Positions 18,527 through 27,086 of a stretch of DNA of 64,000 nt are shown piece after piece (within the stretch, counting starts at the first letter, position 1; every line of letters starts with the position of its first letter). Position numbers and translations under genes: made by a program. Origin of the DNA: an uncultured Dysosmobacter sp. (GTDB lineage Bacteria > Bacillota > Clostridia > Oscillospirales > Oscillospiraceae); the NCBI GenBank assembly GCA_947625655.1, contig CANQPD010000002.1, forward strand, positions 306,255 through 370,254. The letters are read 5' to 3'. The notes under the pieces are model-generated. The model made no database searches, was not told where the DNA came from, and was given only the letters and a program-made list of their open reading frames with translations.

Positions 18527-18964
18527 TCAGCCCTCCAGCGCCATCATCTTATCCACGCGGCGGGCATGGCGGCCGCCCTCAAACTCCGTGGAGAGGAACA
18601 CCTCCACCATCCGCTCGGCCATGTTCTTGCCGGTGAAGCCGGCGCCAATGGCCATCATGTTGGCATCGTTGTGGCGGCGGGTCATCTCGGCCTCCAGGCA
18701 GTCGGCACAGTGGGCGCAGCGGATGCCCTTGATCTTGTTGGCGGCAATGGAGATGCCGATGCCGGTGGTGCAGATCACGATGCCCCGGTCGCACTTCCCC
18801 TCCGCCACGGCCCGGGCAGCGGCGGCGCCGAAGTCGGGATAGTCGCAGCTCTCCAGAGAATAGCAGCCAAAGTCCTCATATTCGTGGCCCAGCTTCTCCA
18901 GCACCTTGATGACATGCTGCTTCAGCTCATAGCCGCCGTGGTCACAGCCCAATGCGATCTTCAT
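18527..18964 (-). CDS. rpiB: Ribose-5-phosphate isomerase B
   Basis: 145 residues. KIALGCDHGGYELKQHV at the N-terminus, the active-site Cys in GIVICTTGIGISIAANKIKGIRCA (about residue 67), and HNDANMMAIGAGF near 100 are diagnostic of RpiB/LacAB. It interconverts ribose-5-phosphate and ribulose-5-phosphate in the cytoplasm. An allose-phosphate isomerase role is a minor alternative. The ATG at 18964 is preceded by GGGGGAC; the upstream reading (15 codons) has no ribosome site and overlaps the promoter region. The promoter lies at 19001-19029. Confidence 0.94.
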   Translation of the reverse strand: MKIALGCDHGGYELKQHVIKVLEKLGHEYEDFGCYSLESCDYPDFGAAAARAVAEGKCDRGIVICTTGIGISIAANKIKGIRCAHCADCLEAEMTRRHNDANMMAIGAGFTGKNMAERMVEVFLSTEFEGGRHARRVDKMMALEG

Positions 18965-19000
18965 AAGTAAAGTCCCCCTGTATATAAATTTTGCAAGGAT

Positions 19001-19029
19001 ATTGTACACGCTCTCCCGGGAAAAATCAA
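19001..19029 (-). promoter_or_regulatory. Promoter of rpiB
   Basis: Minus strand: TTGATT (19029-19024), 17-nt spacer, TACAAT (19006-19001). It sits immediately after the stop codon of the PHP phosphatase gene. Confidence 0.65.
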
Positions 19030-19851
19030 TTACAGTTCATGCCAGACAGGCCGGCGGTTTTCAAATGTGCAGAATTTCGCAAAGCCGCAGTCCCGCAGCA
19101 GCTGCTGCCGCTCCCGGATGGCGCAGCCCACGAACTCCGGCGTGTGGGCGTCGGTGCCCAGGGTGACGATCTCGCCGCCCAGCTCCCGGTACATCCGCAG
19201 CCATTTGGCATCCGGCAGGGGCGTATGGCCCCGGTTGGTGTTCACCTCGATGCCGCAGCCGTTTTGGATCAGCAGGCGGAGGATCTCCTCCATCTCCCTC
19301 TCAAAGCCGTCAAAGGTCAGGTGGAAGCCCTGGTTTTCGTTGAGATACCGCAGGGGCAGCGTCAGGTGGCCCAGCACGTCGAATTCGCCCCAGGCTGCCA
19401 GTTTCCGCACCAGCTTCAGGTAATCCGCCAGCTCCTCCCGGGCCTCGGCTTCATCCTTGGGATGGAAGAAGTACATATCCGCGCCGTTGAACCTGGGGGA
19501 CAGCACATGGATGGATCCGATGACAAAGTCCAGCTCCGGCGCCTTTGCCAGCAGCTCCCGGGTGTGGTCAAAATTCAGGCACGCGTCGCCCAGTTCAATG
19601 CCCAGCCGCAGCCTGAGGCGATCCCCCAGGGCCGTCCGGGCCTCCCGGAATTCCCGTTCCAGGGCCGCCCAGTCATAAAAGGGGATCGGCTCCCGGCCGT
19701 TCCAGGCCACCGGCTCCACATGGTCGGTAAAGCACATCTCGTCAAGCCCCGCCGCCGCGGCGGCCTCCGCCATGGCGGTCATGGAGAACTTCGCGTCCGG
19801 TGAGACGCGGGAATGGACATGATAATCAGCCAGATACACGGCGCGCCTCAC
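19030..19851 (-). CDS. PHP-domain phosphatase (histidinol-phosphatase family)
   Basis: 273 residues, a complete single PHP domain. Metal ligands are visible in [12 protein letters not shown] (motif I), CFTDHVEP (motif II), GIELGD (Glu), GSIHVL (motif III), LGHLTLP and GTDAHTP (motif IV). HisK-type enzymes dephosphorylate histidinol phosphate, but no his genes are near, so the true substrate may differ. The GTG at 19851 overlaps the dnaJ stop (GTGA) and makes it the last gene of the heat-shock operon; a GTG four codons later is also preceded by GTGAGG and could be the real start. Confidence 0.85.
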   Translation of the reverse strand: MRRAVYLADYHVHSRVSPDAKFSMTAMAEAAAAAGLDEMCFTDHVEPVAWNGREPIPFYDWAALEREFREARTALGDRLRLRLGIELGDACLNFDHTRELLAKAPELDFVIGSIHVLSPRFNGADMYFFHPKDEAEAREELADYLKLVRKLAAWGEFDVLGHLTLPLRYLNENQGFHLTFDGFEREMEEILRLLIQNGCGIEVNTNRGHTPLPDAKWLRMYRELGGEIVTLGTDAHTPEFVGCAIRERQQLLRDCGFAKFCTFENRRPVWHEL

Positions 19852-20978
19852 TTTTTGAACTTCCTGAAGAACTTTTTCCGCTCCTCATAGTTGTTGTCGC
19901 CCACGCTCTCGGCAAATTTTTTCAGGGCTTCTTTCTGCTCCTTGTTCAGGTTGCGGGGCGTCTCGATGTAGACAGTGACGTACTGGTCGCCCCGGCCCCG
20001 GCCGTTGATGGCGGGGATGCCCTTGCCCTTCAGGCGGAAGGTGGTGCCGCTCTGCGTGCCCTCCGGCAGTTCATATTTGACCTTGCCGTCGATGGTGGGG
20101 ATCTCCAGCTCCGCCCCCAGCACCGCCTGGGCAAAGGTGATGGGCGCCTCGCACAGCACGGAGGTGCCCTCCCGCCGGAACAGCTCGTGGGGCCGGACGG
20201 TAATGGTGATCAGCAGGTCGCCCGCCGGGCCGCCGTTGATGCCGGCGTGGCCCTGGCCCCGGATGGAAATGGTCTGGCCGTTGTCGATGCCGGCGGGGAT
20301 CGTGGCCTGGATGGTCTTGCGTCTGCGCACACTTCCGGTGCCCCGGCAGTCCTTGCAGGGCTGGTGGATGATCCTGCCCTTGCCGCCGCACTTGGCGCAG
20401 GGCGCGGAGGTGGCGAAGACGCCCATGGGCGTCTGCCGCCGCACCTGCACCTGTCCGGTGCCATGGCAGTCCGGGCAGATCTCCGGCGTGGTGCCGGGGG
20501 CGCAGCCATTGCCGTGACAGGTTTCGCACTGCTCCATCCGGTCCACGGTCACTTCTTTTTCGCAGCCGAAGGCCGCCTCTTCAAAGCTGATGGCCAGGGA
20601 CTGGCGGATGCTCTCGCCCCGCTGGGGCGCGTTGGGGTTGGTCCGCCGCCCGCCGCCGAAGCCGCCGCCAAAGAAGCTGCCGAAGATGTCGCCCAGGTCG
20701 CCGAAGTCGAAGCTGCCGTCAAAGCCCCCGCCGCCGGCGCCGAAATTGGGATCCACGCCGGCGTGGCCGTACTGGTCATACCGGGCCTTTTTGTCAGGGT
20801 CGGACAGGATCTCGTAGGCCTCGTTGACCTCCTTGAATTTCTCCTCCGCCTCTTTGTTGTCAGGATTCAGGTCCGGATGGTACTTCCGGGCCATTTTCTT
20901 ATATGCTCTTTTGATCTCGTCCTCCGAGGCTCCCTTGGCAATGCCCAGGACCTCGTAGTAATCACGTTTATCTGCCAT
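19848..20978 (-). CDS. dnaJ: Chaperone protein DnaJ
   Basis: 376 residues. J domain 1-70 with HPD in [11 protein letters not shown], a Gly/Phe-rich linker ([31 protein letters not shown]), four CxxCxGxG zinc repeats ([32 protein letters not shown]) and the C-terminal substrate-binding domains. It stimulates DnaK ATPase and delivers unfolded clients. The ATG at 20978 follows AAAGGAG. The 143-bp gap from dnaK contains a GC hairpin and an AT-rich palindrome. Confidence 0.97.
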   Translation of the reverse strand: MADKRDYYEVLGIAKGASEDEIKRAYKKMARKYHPDLNPDNKEAEEKFKEVNEAYEILSDPDKKARYDQYGHAGVDPNFGAGGGGFDGSFDFGDLGDIFGSFFGGGFGGGRRTNPNAPQRGESIRQSLAISFEEAAFGCEKEVTVDRMEQCETCHGNGCAPGTTPEICPDCHGTGQVQVRRQTPMGVFATSAPCAKCGGKGRIIHQPCKDCRGTGSVRRRKTIQATIPAGIDNGQTISIRGQGHAGINGGPAGDLLITITVRPHELFRREGTSVLCEAPITFAQAVLGAELEIPTIDGKVKYELPEGTQSGTTFRLKGKGIPAINGRGRGDQYVTVYIETPRNLNKEQKEALKKFAESVGDNNYEERKKFFRKFKK

Positions 20979-20994
20979 AGAAAACTCCTTTATC

Positions 20995-21070
20995 AGATAA
21001 GAGATAAAAGATAAAAGATAAAAAGTATCCTCTTATTGATCTCTTATCTGTTATCCCTTATCTCTTATCT
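20995..21070. repeat. AT-rich GATAA-type palindrome between dnaK and dnaJ
   Basis: AGATAAGAGATAA (20995-21007) is exactly repeated inverted as TTATCTCTTATCT (21058-21070), with further GATAAAA and TCTTATC units between. Nothing codes here. A similar palindrome lies between grpE and dnaK (23015-23084). Confidence 0.75.
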
Positions 21071-21085
21071 TAAAAAGCACGTCAG

Positions 21086-21110
21086 GCGGGCGAGGCGTGG
21101 CCTCGCCCGC
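21086..21110. terminator. GC hairpin after dnaK
   Basis: An 11-bp perfect stem (21086-21096 with 21100-21110) with a 3-nt loop, 11 nt past the dnaK stop. No T run on the minus strand, so it may act as a 3' stabiliser or a partial terminator rather than a full stop. Confidence 0.55.
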
Positions 21111-21121
21111 ACAGGCGTTTT

Positions 21122-22963
21122 TCAGTTCTTTTTGTCGTCGTCATCGACTACCTTATAGTCGGCGTCGTAGTACTGACCGCCCTGGGCGCCGGCGTCGGGA
21201 CCGGGCTGGGCGCCCTGAGCGCCCTGGGGGTTGGCCTGCTGGTACAGCTTCTCGCTGACGGCGTAGAACGCCTGGGTCAGCTCCTCGGTGGCAGCCTTGA
21301 TGGCGGCGGTGTCCTGGCCCTTCAGGGTCTCCTTCAGCTTATCGATGCCGGCCTGGACTTTGCTCTTGTCGTCGGCGGGGATCTTGTCGCCCATCTCAGA
21401 GAGGGTCTTCTCGCTCTGATAGACCATCTGATCGGCCTGGTTGCGGACCTCCACCTCTTCCTTCATCTGCTTATCCTGGGCGGCATACTGCTCGGCTTCC
21501 TTGACGGCCTTTTCGATGTCGTCCTTGCTCATGTTGGAGGAGGAGGTGATGGTGATGTGCTGCTCCTTGCCGGTGCCCAGGTCCTTGGCGGAGACGTTGA
21601 CGATGCCGTTGGCGTCAATGTCAAAGGTCACCTCGATCTGGGGCACGCCGCGGCGGGCCGGGGCGATGCCGTCCAGGTGGAAGCGGCCCAGGCTCTTGTT
21701 GGCGGCGGCCATCTCCCGCTCGCCCTGGAGAACGTTGACCTCCACGCTGGTCTGGTTATCGGCGGCGGTGGAGAAGATCTGGCTCTTCTTCACGGGGATG
21801 GTGGTGTTGCGCTCGATCAGCCTGGTGCACACGCCGCCCATGGTCTCAATGCCCAGGGACAGGGGGGTGACGTCCAGCAGCAGCAGGCCCTTGACATCGC
21901 CGGTCAGGACGCCGGCCTGCAAAGCCGCGCCCATGGCCACGCACTCGTCGGGGTTGATGCCCTTGAAGGGCTCGCTGCCGGTGAAGTTCTTCACGGCCTC
22001 CTGCACGGCGGGGATACGGCTGGAACCGCCCACCAGCAGGACCTTGGACAGGTCAGAGGGCTTCAGGCCCGCGTCGGACATGGCCTGACGCACGGGGCCC
22101 ATGGTGGCGTCCACCAGATGGGCGGTCAGTTCGTTGAACTTGGCCCGGGTCAGGGTGACGTCCAGATGCTTGGGGCCAGTGGCGTCGGCGGTGATATAGG
22201 GCAGGTTGATGTTGGAGGTGGTGACGCCGGAGAGCTCGATCTTCGCCTTCTCGGCGGCCTCCTTCAGCCGCTGCATGGCCACCTTGTCGGTGGACAGATC
22301 CACGCCGTCGGTGCGCTTGAACTCGCTGACCAGATACTTCATGACGCACTCGTCGAAGTCGTCGCCGCCCAGGCGGTTGTTGCCGGCGGTGGCCAGAACC
22401 TCAATGACGCCGTCGTCGATCTCCAAAATAGAGACATCGAACGTGCCGCCGCCCAGGTCGTAGACCATGATCTTCTGGCTCTGCTCCTTATCCACGCCGT
22501 AGGCCAGGGCCGCGGCGGTGGGCTCGTTGATGATGCGCTTGACGTCCAGGCCGGCGATCTTGCCGGCGTCCTTGGTGGCCTGGCGCTGGGAGTCGGTGAA
22601 GTAGGCGGGGACGGTGATGACCGCCTCGGTGACGGTGGTGCCCAGATAGGCCTCGGCGTCGGCCTTCAGCTTCTGGAGAATCATGGCGCTGATCTCCTGG
22701 GGCGTATAGGCCTTGCCGTCGATGGTGACCTTGTGGTCAGAGCCCATCTCACGCTTGATGGAGGCAATGGTGCGGTCAGGATTGGTGATGGCCTGACGCT
22801 TTGCCACCTGGCCCACCATACGCTCGCCGGTCTTGGAAAATGCCACGACGGACGGGGTGGTGCGGTTGCCCTCCGCGTTGGCGATGACGACTGCCTCGCC
22901 GCCCTCCATGACGGCCACGCAGGAGTTGGTTGTACCGAGATCGATACCAATAACCTTAGACAT
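21122..22963 (-). CDS. dnaK: Molecular chaperone DnaK (Hsp70)
   Basis: 613 residues, the normal Gram-positive DnaK length. The ATPase domain shows [33 protein letters not shown] and [10 protein letters not shown]; the substrate-binding domain starts about 385 with [18 protein letters not shown], and the helical lid ends in a Gly/Gln/Ala-rich tail with a final [12 protein letters not shown]. It refolds proteins with DnaJ and GrpE. The ATG at 22963 has GGGAGG upstream. It is flanked on both sides by related AT-rich palindromes. Confidence 0.98.
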   Translation of the reverse strand: MSKVIGIDLGTTNSCVAVMEGGEAVVIANAEGNRTTPSVVAFSKTGERMVGQVAKRQAITNPDRTIASIKREMGSDHKVTIDGKAYTPQEISAMILQKLKADAEAYLGTTVTEAVITVPAYFTDSQRQATKDAGKIAGLDVKRIINEPTAAALAYGVDKEQSQKIMVYDLGGGTFDVSILEIDDGVIEVLATAGNNRLGGDDFDECVMKYLVSEFKRTDGVDLSTDKVAMQRLKEAAEKAKIELSGVTTSNINLPYITADATGPKHLDVTLTRAKFNELTAHLVDATMGPVRQAMSDAGLKPSDLSKVLLVGGSSRIPAVQEAVKNFTGSEPFKGINPDECVAMGAALQAGVLTGDVKGLLLLDVTPLSLGIETMGGVCTRLIERNTTIPVKKSQIFSTAADNQTSVEVNVLQGEREMAAANKSLGRFHLDGIAPARRGVPQIEVTFDIDANGIVNVSAKDLGTGKEQHITITSSSNMSKDDIEKAVKEAEQYAAQDKQMKEEVEVRNQADQMVYQSEKTLSEMGDKIPADDKSKVQAGIDKLKETLKGQDTAAIKAATEELTQAFYAVSEKLYQQANPQGAQGAQPGPDAGAQGGQYYDADYKVVDDDDKKN

Positions 22964-23014
22964 AAATAATTCCTCCCAAAATATATCGAAAAATAAAATT
23001 TTAGACTTTCTGAT

Positions 23015-23084
23015 CAGATAAGAGATAAGAGTGAAGAGATAAAAGATTGCCTTTTCATATCTCTTATCTTTTCTCTTTTATCTG
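23015..23084. repeat. AT-rich GATAA-type palindrome between grpE and dnaK
   Basis: CAGATAA (23015-23021) faces TTATCTG (23078-23084) and GATAAGAGAT (23017-23026) faces ATCTCTTATC (23059-23068); the dyad is imperfect but uses the same GATAAGAGATAA words as the one after dnaK. Confidence 0.65.
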
Positions 23085-23090
23085 TATATC

Positions 23091-23696
23091 TCAATTTGCG
23101 ACCTGCACGATGGCGTGGCGGATGACCTTGCCGTTCAGCTCGAAGCCCGCCTGGAACACCTGGGCCACCTCGTTCTCTCCGAAGTTCTCGTCGTCGATGT
23201 GCATGACGGCTTCCATCTTCTCCGGGTCAAAGGAAGCGCCCTTGGCCTCGATCTCCGTGACGCCCAGCTTTGCCAGAATCTCCTGGTACTGGTGGAAGAT
23301 CATCTCCAGGCCCTTCTTGTGGGGGGAGTCCTCGTCCCCAACCGCAGCCACGGCCCGCTCCAGATTGTCATATACCGCCAGGAATGCCTTGATGGTGTCC
23401 GCCTTGGCGTCCTGGTAGATATTGTCCTTTTCCTTGGTGGTCCGCTTGCGGTAATTGTCGTACTCCGCTGTCAGCCGGGTGAACTGATCCTTGACGGATT
23501 CCAGCTGCTTGGCGGCCAGTTCCATCTGTTCCACCTGCTCCCGGGTGAAGGTGTAGCCCTTTTCCTTTTTCTTTTTGCCCTTCGGGGCCTTTTCCACCTT
23601 TTCCGCCGCTTCCCCGGCCTGCGGGATCTCCTGTTCCTCCGGCCCGGCCTGGGTCTCCGGGGTCTCCTCTGCGGGCTGCTTGTTTTCTTCGCTCAT
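23091..23696 (-). CDS. grpE: Nucleotide exchange factor GrpE
   Basis: 201 residues. An acidic, Pro/Glu-rich N-terminal tail is followed by the long coiled coil (about 60-110, FTREQVEQMELAAKQLESVKDQF) and the beta domain near the C-terminus (VGDEDSPHKKGLEMIFHQYQEILAKLGV, then MEAVMHIDDE). It releases ADP from DnaK. Its start overlaps the hrcA stop (ATGA). A lysine-rich KAPKGKKKKEKG stretch between tail and coil is unusual but not rare in this group. Confidence 0.95.
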   Translation of the reverse strand: MSEENKQPAEETPETQAGPEEQEIPQAGEAAEKVEKAPKGKKKKEKGYTFTREQVEQMELAAKQLESVKDQFTRLTAEYDNYRKRTTKEKDNIYQDAKADTIKAFLAVYDNLERAVAAVGDEDSPHKKGLEMIFHQYQEILAKLGVTEIEAKGASFDPEKMEAVMHIDDENFGENEVAQVFQAGFELNGKVIRHAIVQVAN

Positions 23697-24739
23697 TCCT
23701 CGGTGTCCTCCTTCGGGGGTAATTCCTGTTTTCCGAACAGCCGCGTCAGCCCGTCGGCAAAGCCGGAGAGCCGTGCGGCCACTGTCGCGTAATCCATTCT
23801 GGTGGGGCCCACCACACCGATGAGGCCCCGCATATCGTCGCCGATGTCATAGCTGGCCACCACCACGCTGGTGCCCTTCAAGGCGTCGCTGACGTTTTCC
23901 GGCCCGATCAGGATTTTCATGGGCCCGTCGTCCGGCACAGGCAGGTTTTCCTTGCTGTCCGTTAGGAAGCTCATCAGCTCATGGGCCTTGTCGGCGTCCC
24001 GGAATTCCGGCAGCTTCAAAAGCTGGTTGGCGCCGGCGGTGACGATGGCCCGCTGGCCTGCCTCCTCCATGGTGTCCACCGCGTAGGCGACCGTCTGGGA
24101 GAGCAGCAAAAACAGCTGGGGCGGCACCTGCTCCGTCACGTTCATCAGCCGCTGGTTCATCTCGTCGGTGGAAATGCCGGTAAAATGGCTGTTCAGCAGA
24201 TTCACCAGAATCGGGATCTGGTCCATATCCACCTTCAGCTGCAAGCGGAGCAGCTGGCTCTTGACCCGGTTGTCGCCCATCATCAAAACCACGATGCAGC
24301 TGTGCTCATCCACCGGCAGAAGCTCAAACCGGCTGGCCGTCAGCTTTTTTCTGCCGACGGTGGTCATGTAGGCCGGATAGTTTACAAAGGACGACACCGC
24401 CCTGCCCGCCTTGGAGAGCAGCCGGTCCAGTTCCTCCATTTTCATCTGGAGGGATTGGTTGATCTTCTCCGTCTCCGCGATGGACAGCTTCTGCTTTTCC
24501 ATCAGTTCGTTGACGTACAGCCGGTATCCCTTGGGAGAGGGGACCCGTCCCGCGGAGGTGTGGGGCTGCTCCAGATATCCCAGCTCCACCAGATCCGCCA
24601 GCTCGTTGCGGATGGTGGCGGAGCTGACGCTGCCGCCCATCTCGGCGGCAATGGTCTTGGAGCCCACCGGCTCGGCGGTCTGGATGTAGTCCTCCACCAC
24701 GACCTTCAGTATTTGTTTTTTTCGGTCTGTCAGTTCCAC
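23693..24739 (-). CDS. hrcA: Heat-inducible transcription repressor HrcA
   Basis: 348 residues, full HrcA length. The N-terminal winged helix (residues about 1-75) reads LTDRKKQILKVVVEDYIQTAEPVGSKTI and the effector domain ends with GVVGPTRMDYATVAARLSGFADGLTRLF, both diagnostic. It binds CIRCE operators and needs GroEL to fold. It heads the hrcA-grpE-dnaK-dnaJ operon and a perfect CIRCE lies 44 bp before its start, so it represses itself. The ATG at 24739 is used. Confidence 0.97.
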   Translation of the reverse strand: MELTDRKKQILKVVVEDYIQTAEPVGSKTIAAEMGGSVSSATIRNELADLVELGYLEQPHTSAGRVPSPKGYRLYVNELMEKQKLSIAETEKINQSLQMKMEELDRLLSKAGRAVSSFVNYPAYMTTVGRKKLTASRFELLPVDEHSCIVVLMMGDNRVKSQLLRLQLKVDMDQIPILVNLLNSHFTGISTDEMNQRLMNVTEQVPPQLFLLLSQTVAYAVDTMEEAGQRAIVTAGANQLLKLPEFRDADKAHELMSFLTDSKENLPVPDDGPMKILIGPENVSDALKGTSVVVASYDIGDDMRGLIGVVGPTRMDYATVAARLSGFADGLTRLFGKQELPPKEDTEE

Positions 24740-24782
24740 ACCAGCACCTCGGCCGAACGCCGTCTCATTTATCTCAGCTTGT

Positions 24783-24809
24783 TTAGCACTCTCTTTCCCG
24801 GAGTGCTAA
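24783..24809. promoter_or_regulatory. CIRCE operator
   Basis: TTAGCACTC (24783-24791), a 9-nt spacer, GAGTGCTAA (24801-24809): an exact match to the CIRCE consensus recognised by HrcA. It lies at the start of the transcript just downstream of the -10 box. Confidence 0.98.
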
Positions 24810-24813
24810 ACCG

Positions 24814-24842
24814 AGTGTACCACCAGGAAAAATGATTGTCAA
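24814..24842 (-). promoter_or_regulatory. Promoter of the hrcA operon
   Basis: Minus strand: TTGACA (24842-24837), 17-nt spacer, TACACT (24819-24814), directly before CIRCE. Confidence 0.85.
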
Positions 24843-24936
24843 TGGATGGATATAAATAAATTGTAAACAATCCGAAGATGATTTTTGAACATTACAGAAA
24901 GGCCCCTGCCATCCGCCCTGCCAGCCCCGCCATACA

Positions 24937-25218
24937 GGAAAAGCGCGGGCCGCTGGCCCGCGCTTTTCAGCCTGTCGAAAAAGTCCTTGGACTTTTTCGA
25001 CAGGCTGAACAATGCCTCGCTTTTTTGTCTGCTTCGCATCCCAAAAAGCTCCCGCTTCGCGGGGCAACGGGCTGCTGTCACAGCCCTTTTGCAGGCATTC
25101 GATTCAACACGAGGGGGCTCCCGCCCCCCTCGTACTCCCCCTGCGAAACGGAACGTTTTTTCTCCAAACAGAGTGCTTTTGACAAGCGGAAAAGCGCGGG
25201 CCGCTGGCCCGCGCTTTT
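24937..25218 (+). repeat. Structured interspersed element, copy A, with duplicated flanking hairpins
   Basis: Non-coding. Two identical 31-bp palindromes (24937-24967 and 25188-25218; stem GAAAAGCGCGGGCC) bracket a ~220-bp unit that also occurs at 56437-56658. In order: a 19-bp hairpin (24968-24986 with 24989-25007); AATGCCT (25011-25017) pairing with AGGCATT (25093-25099) around three small hairpins (25019-25049; CCCGC-TTC-GCGGG near 25051-25063; GGGCTG/CAGCCC at 25069-25085); a hairpin CGAGGGGGC/GCCCCCCTCG (25110-25132 region); and a less conserved right part ending TTTTGACA (25177-25184). It fills the gap between folT (minus) and the hrcA promoter; its palindromes can serve as the folT terminator. 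The orientation given is the same as for copy B. Confidence 0.8.
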
Positions 25219-25242
25219 GGCGCAGTGTTCAGGCATCCGCCC

Positions 25243-25842
25243 TCACCAGCAGATCCCCGTCTCCAGTTCCCCGGGCACCAGCCGCAGCTGGCGCAGCGCC
25301 GGGATCAGGGCCTCGAACAGCGCCAGCAGAATCAGCGTCTGGAAGGGCAGGCAGATCAGGTTCTTGAGGGCGCTGGCGGAAGCGGTGACATACCAGGTCT
25401 TGCCGCTTAAAATCGCCATCCACAGCGCCCCCAGCACCACGTTTTCGACATTGGTCAGCAGCTTTGCCAGCAGCACCCGCCGGACAGTGAGTCTCGCCCG
25501 GTAGAAAAACAGGGCATAGATCAGCACCCCCAGCATGGTGGTCAGGGTGTAGCCCGGGAAAAAGGGGTAGCCGCCGCCCCCGGTCAGAAAGAAGCTGAGG
25601 ATGTCCTCCGCGAAGCCGAACAGCACGCCCAGCACCGGGCCGCACACCAGGGCGCAGACGGACCGGGCCAAAAAGCCCCAGGTGATCTTGGCCCCGCCGA
25701 ACAGCGGGACGGAGGGGATGCTGCTCAGCGCCATGCACATGGCGATCATCAGCGCGGCAAAGGTCAGCTTCCGCAAATCCTTCAGCTCGGCAAGGGCGTC
25801 CCGCCAATAGGCGGCGGAGAATGGATGGGGATACAGTGACAT
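25243..25842 (-). CDS. folT: Folate-family ECF transporter S component
   Basis: 199 residues with about six membrane helices. The pattern LRKLTFAALMIAMCMALSSI, GAKITWGFLARSVCALVCGPVLGVLFGFAEDILSFFL and FFPGYTLTTMLGVLIYALFF is that of FolT-type substrate-capture proteins, which work with a shared EcfAA'T energising module (not in the window). It imports folate. The ATG at 25842 follows GGGAGGA; the frame stays open upstream but through the riboswitch. Control by a tetrahydrofolate riboswitch candidate (25922-26073) supports the substrate assignment. Confidence 0.88.
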   Translation of the reverse strand: MSLYPHPFSAAYWRDALAELKDLRKLTFAALMIAMCMALSSIPSVPLFGGAKITWGFLARSVCALVCGPVLGVLFGFAEDILSFFLTGGGGYPFFPGYTLTTMLGVLIYALFFYRARLTVRRVLLAKLLTNVENVVLGALWMAILSGKTWYVTASASALKNLICLPFQTLILLALFEALIPALRQLRLVPGELETGICW

Positions 25843-25921
25843 AAAAAATCCTCCCTTTGTGTTTTCGGCAGTCCGGTATCGGAGCAGCCGCACAAAGGAA
25901 GGTGGTCCCGCCAACCTCGGC

Positions 25922-26073
25922 GGCAGCGGGATGCGGTACACACACTGCAGGGCTTTGCGCGCGGATCCGCGCACCGCCCTTTCGTCCGGGAAACAACTCC
26001 CCGTTTTCCCGGCACTTGGTCCTGCCGCGCCTGCGCCCGGCAAGGCCTTTGACACGTGTGTTCCTACTCTGCC
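25922..26073 (-). promoter_or_regulatory. Tetrahydrofolate (folT-type) riboswitch candidate
   Basis: On the minus strand the leader begins GGCAGAGTAGG and ends GCATCCCGCTGCC, which close as P1 (GGCAG/CTGCC) and match the conserved ends of the THF riboswitch (RGAGUAG... and GCAUCC-GCUCC). P2 is AACACAC with GTGTGTGT. Between them lie additional GC-rich hairpins (for example GCGCGGATCCGCGC at 25957-25970), making it about 50 nt longer than the classical ~100-nt aptamer. It stands between the folT promoter and folT. Confidence 0.72.
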
Positions 26074-26084
26074 TTGATGGAACT

Positions 26085-26113
26085 ATCATATGCCTTTTAT
26101 TCGGAAATAGCAA
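26085..26113 (-). promoter_or_regulatory. Promoter of the folT riboswitch transcript
   Basis: Minus strand: TTGCTA (26113-26108), 17-nt spacer, TATGAT (26090-26085); the start falls just before the riboswitch. Confidence 0.65.
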
Positions 26114-26125
26114 GGCTTATTCGCA

Positions 26126-26157
26126 AAAAGCAGCCCCGGACTTTCATCCGGGGCTGC
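26126..26157 (-). terminator. Terminator of the rnf operon
   Basis: GCAGCCCCGGA (26130-26140) pairs with TCCGGGGCTGC (26147-26157), followed on the minus strand by five T (26129-26125), 20 nt after the rnfB stop. Confidence 0.88.
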
Positions 26158-26176
26158 GAAGCGGATGGGGTCAGCC

Positions 26177-27073
26177 TTACTTGGCCGCGGCGGCAGCCTC
26201 CTCGGCGGCCTTCTTGGCGGCAGCGGCTTTTTCAGCCTGTGCCTTCTTGATGGCCTTGTACTTCTCCTTCTCCTCCGCGGTGGCGGCGGGAAGGATGGCG
26301 TCGCGGGGGCAGACCTTGGTGCAGAGCTTGCAGCCCACGCACTTGTCATAGTCGATGACGGCCACGCCGTTCTCCACATGGATGGCGTCCTTCTTGCACT
26401 CCTTCTGGCACAGGCCGCAGCCGATGCAGGAGTTCGCGCACACGCTCATGGTGGCCTTGCCCTTATCCTGGTTGGCGCAGGCCACATGGACCTTCTTGGA
26501 CACGGGGACGGAGACGATCAGATGGCGGGGGCAGGCCTTGGCGCAGGCCATGCAGGCGGTGCATTTGTCGGGATCCACCACGGCGGAGCCGTTGGGCCCG
26601 ATGGACATGGCACCAAACTGGCAGGCAGACACGCAGGAGCCAAAGCCCAGGCAGCCGAAGGCGCACTCCAGCGGGCCGGCGGCAACCTTGGTGGCGGCCA
26701 TGCAGTCCTTCACGCCCACATAGTCAAAGCGCTTCTTGGCGTTGACGCCGCCGTTGCAGCGGACAAAGGCCACCTGGCGCTCGCCGCTGGGGGCCGCCTG
26801 GCCCATGATCTCGGCGATGGCGGCGGCATTCGCGGCGCCGGCGGGGGCGCAGGCATTGACGGGGGCGGTGCCGGCCAGAATGGCGGCGGCACAGCCGGCG
26901 CAGCCGGGATAGCCGCAGCCGCCGCAGTTAGCACCGGCCAGATGGCTGAGAATGGCTTCCTCCCGGGGATCTTTCTTCACCTCGAAAACCTTGGAGGCAA
27001 TGGCCAGGACCAGGCCGAACACAGCGCCCAGCACGCCCAGCACAACAACGGCAGCAATAATATTGGTTATCAT
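26177..27073 (-). CDS. rnfB: Rnf complex subunit B (multi-[4Fe-4S] ferredoxin-like)
   Basis: 298 residues. One N-terminal membrane helix (IIAAVVVLGVLGAVFGLVLAIA), then the RnfB-specific cluster site NCGGCGYPGC.GC (about 49-60), a poly-ferredoxin part with CxxCxxCxxxC-type repeats (CTACMACAKACP, CIGCGLCQKEC, CVGCKLCTKVCP) and a Lys/Ala-rich tail of about 35 residues. It is the entry point for electrons from reduced ferredoxin into the Rnf complex, which reduces NAD+ and pumps Na+ or H+. Last gene of rnfCDGEAB; a terminator follows. Confidence 0.95.
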   Translation of the reverse strand: MITNIIAAVVVLGVLGAVFGLVLAIASKVFEVKKDPREEAILSHLAGANCGGCGYPGCAGCAAAILAGTAPVNACAPAGAANAAAIAEIMGQAAPSGERQVAFVRCNGGVNAKKRFDYVGVKDCMAATKVAAGPLECAFGCLGFGSCVSACQFGAMSIGPNGSAVVDPDKCTACMACAKACPRHLIVSVPVSKKVHVACANQDKGKATMSVCANSCIGCGLCQKECKKDAIHVENGVAVIDYDKCVGCKLCTKVCPRDAILPAATAEEKEKYKAIKKAQAEKAAAAKKAAEEAAAAAK

Positions 27074-27086
27074 TTCAGACGCCTCC

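Noticed and set aside
25843..26113. T-box leader for folT (GGGACC next to a 3' hairpin)
   Set aside because: The T-box core UGGNACC is not matched exactly and a folate gene has no reason for one, whereas both ends fit the THF riboswitch.
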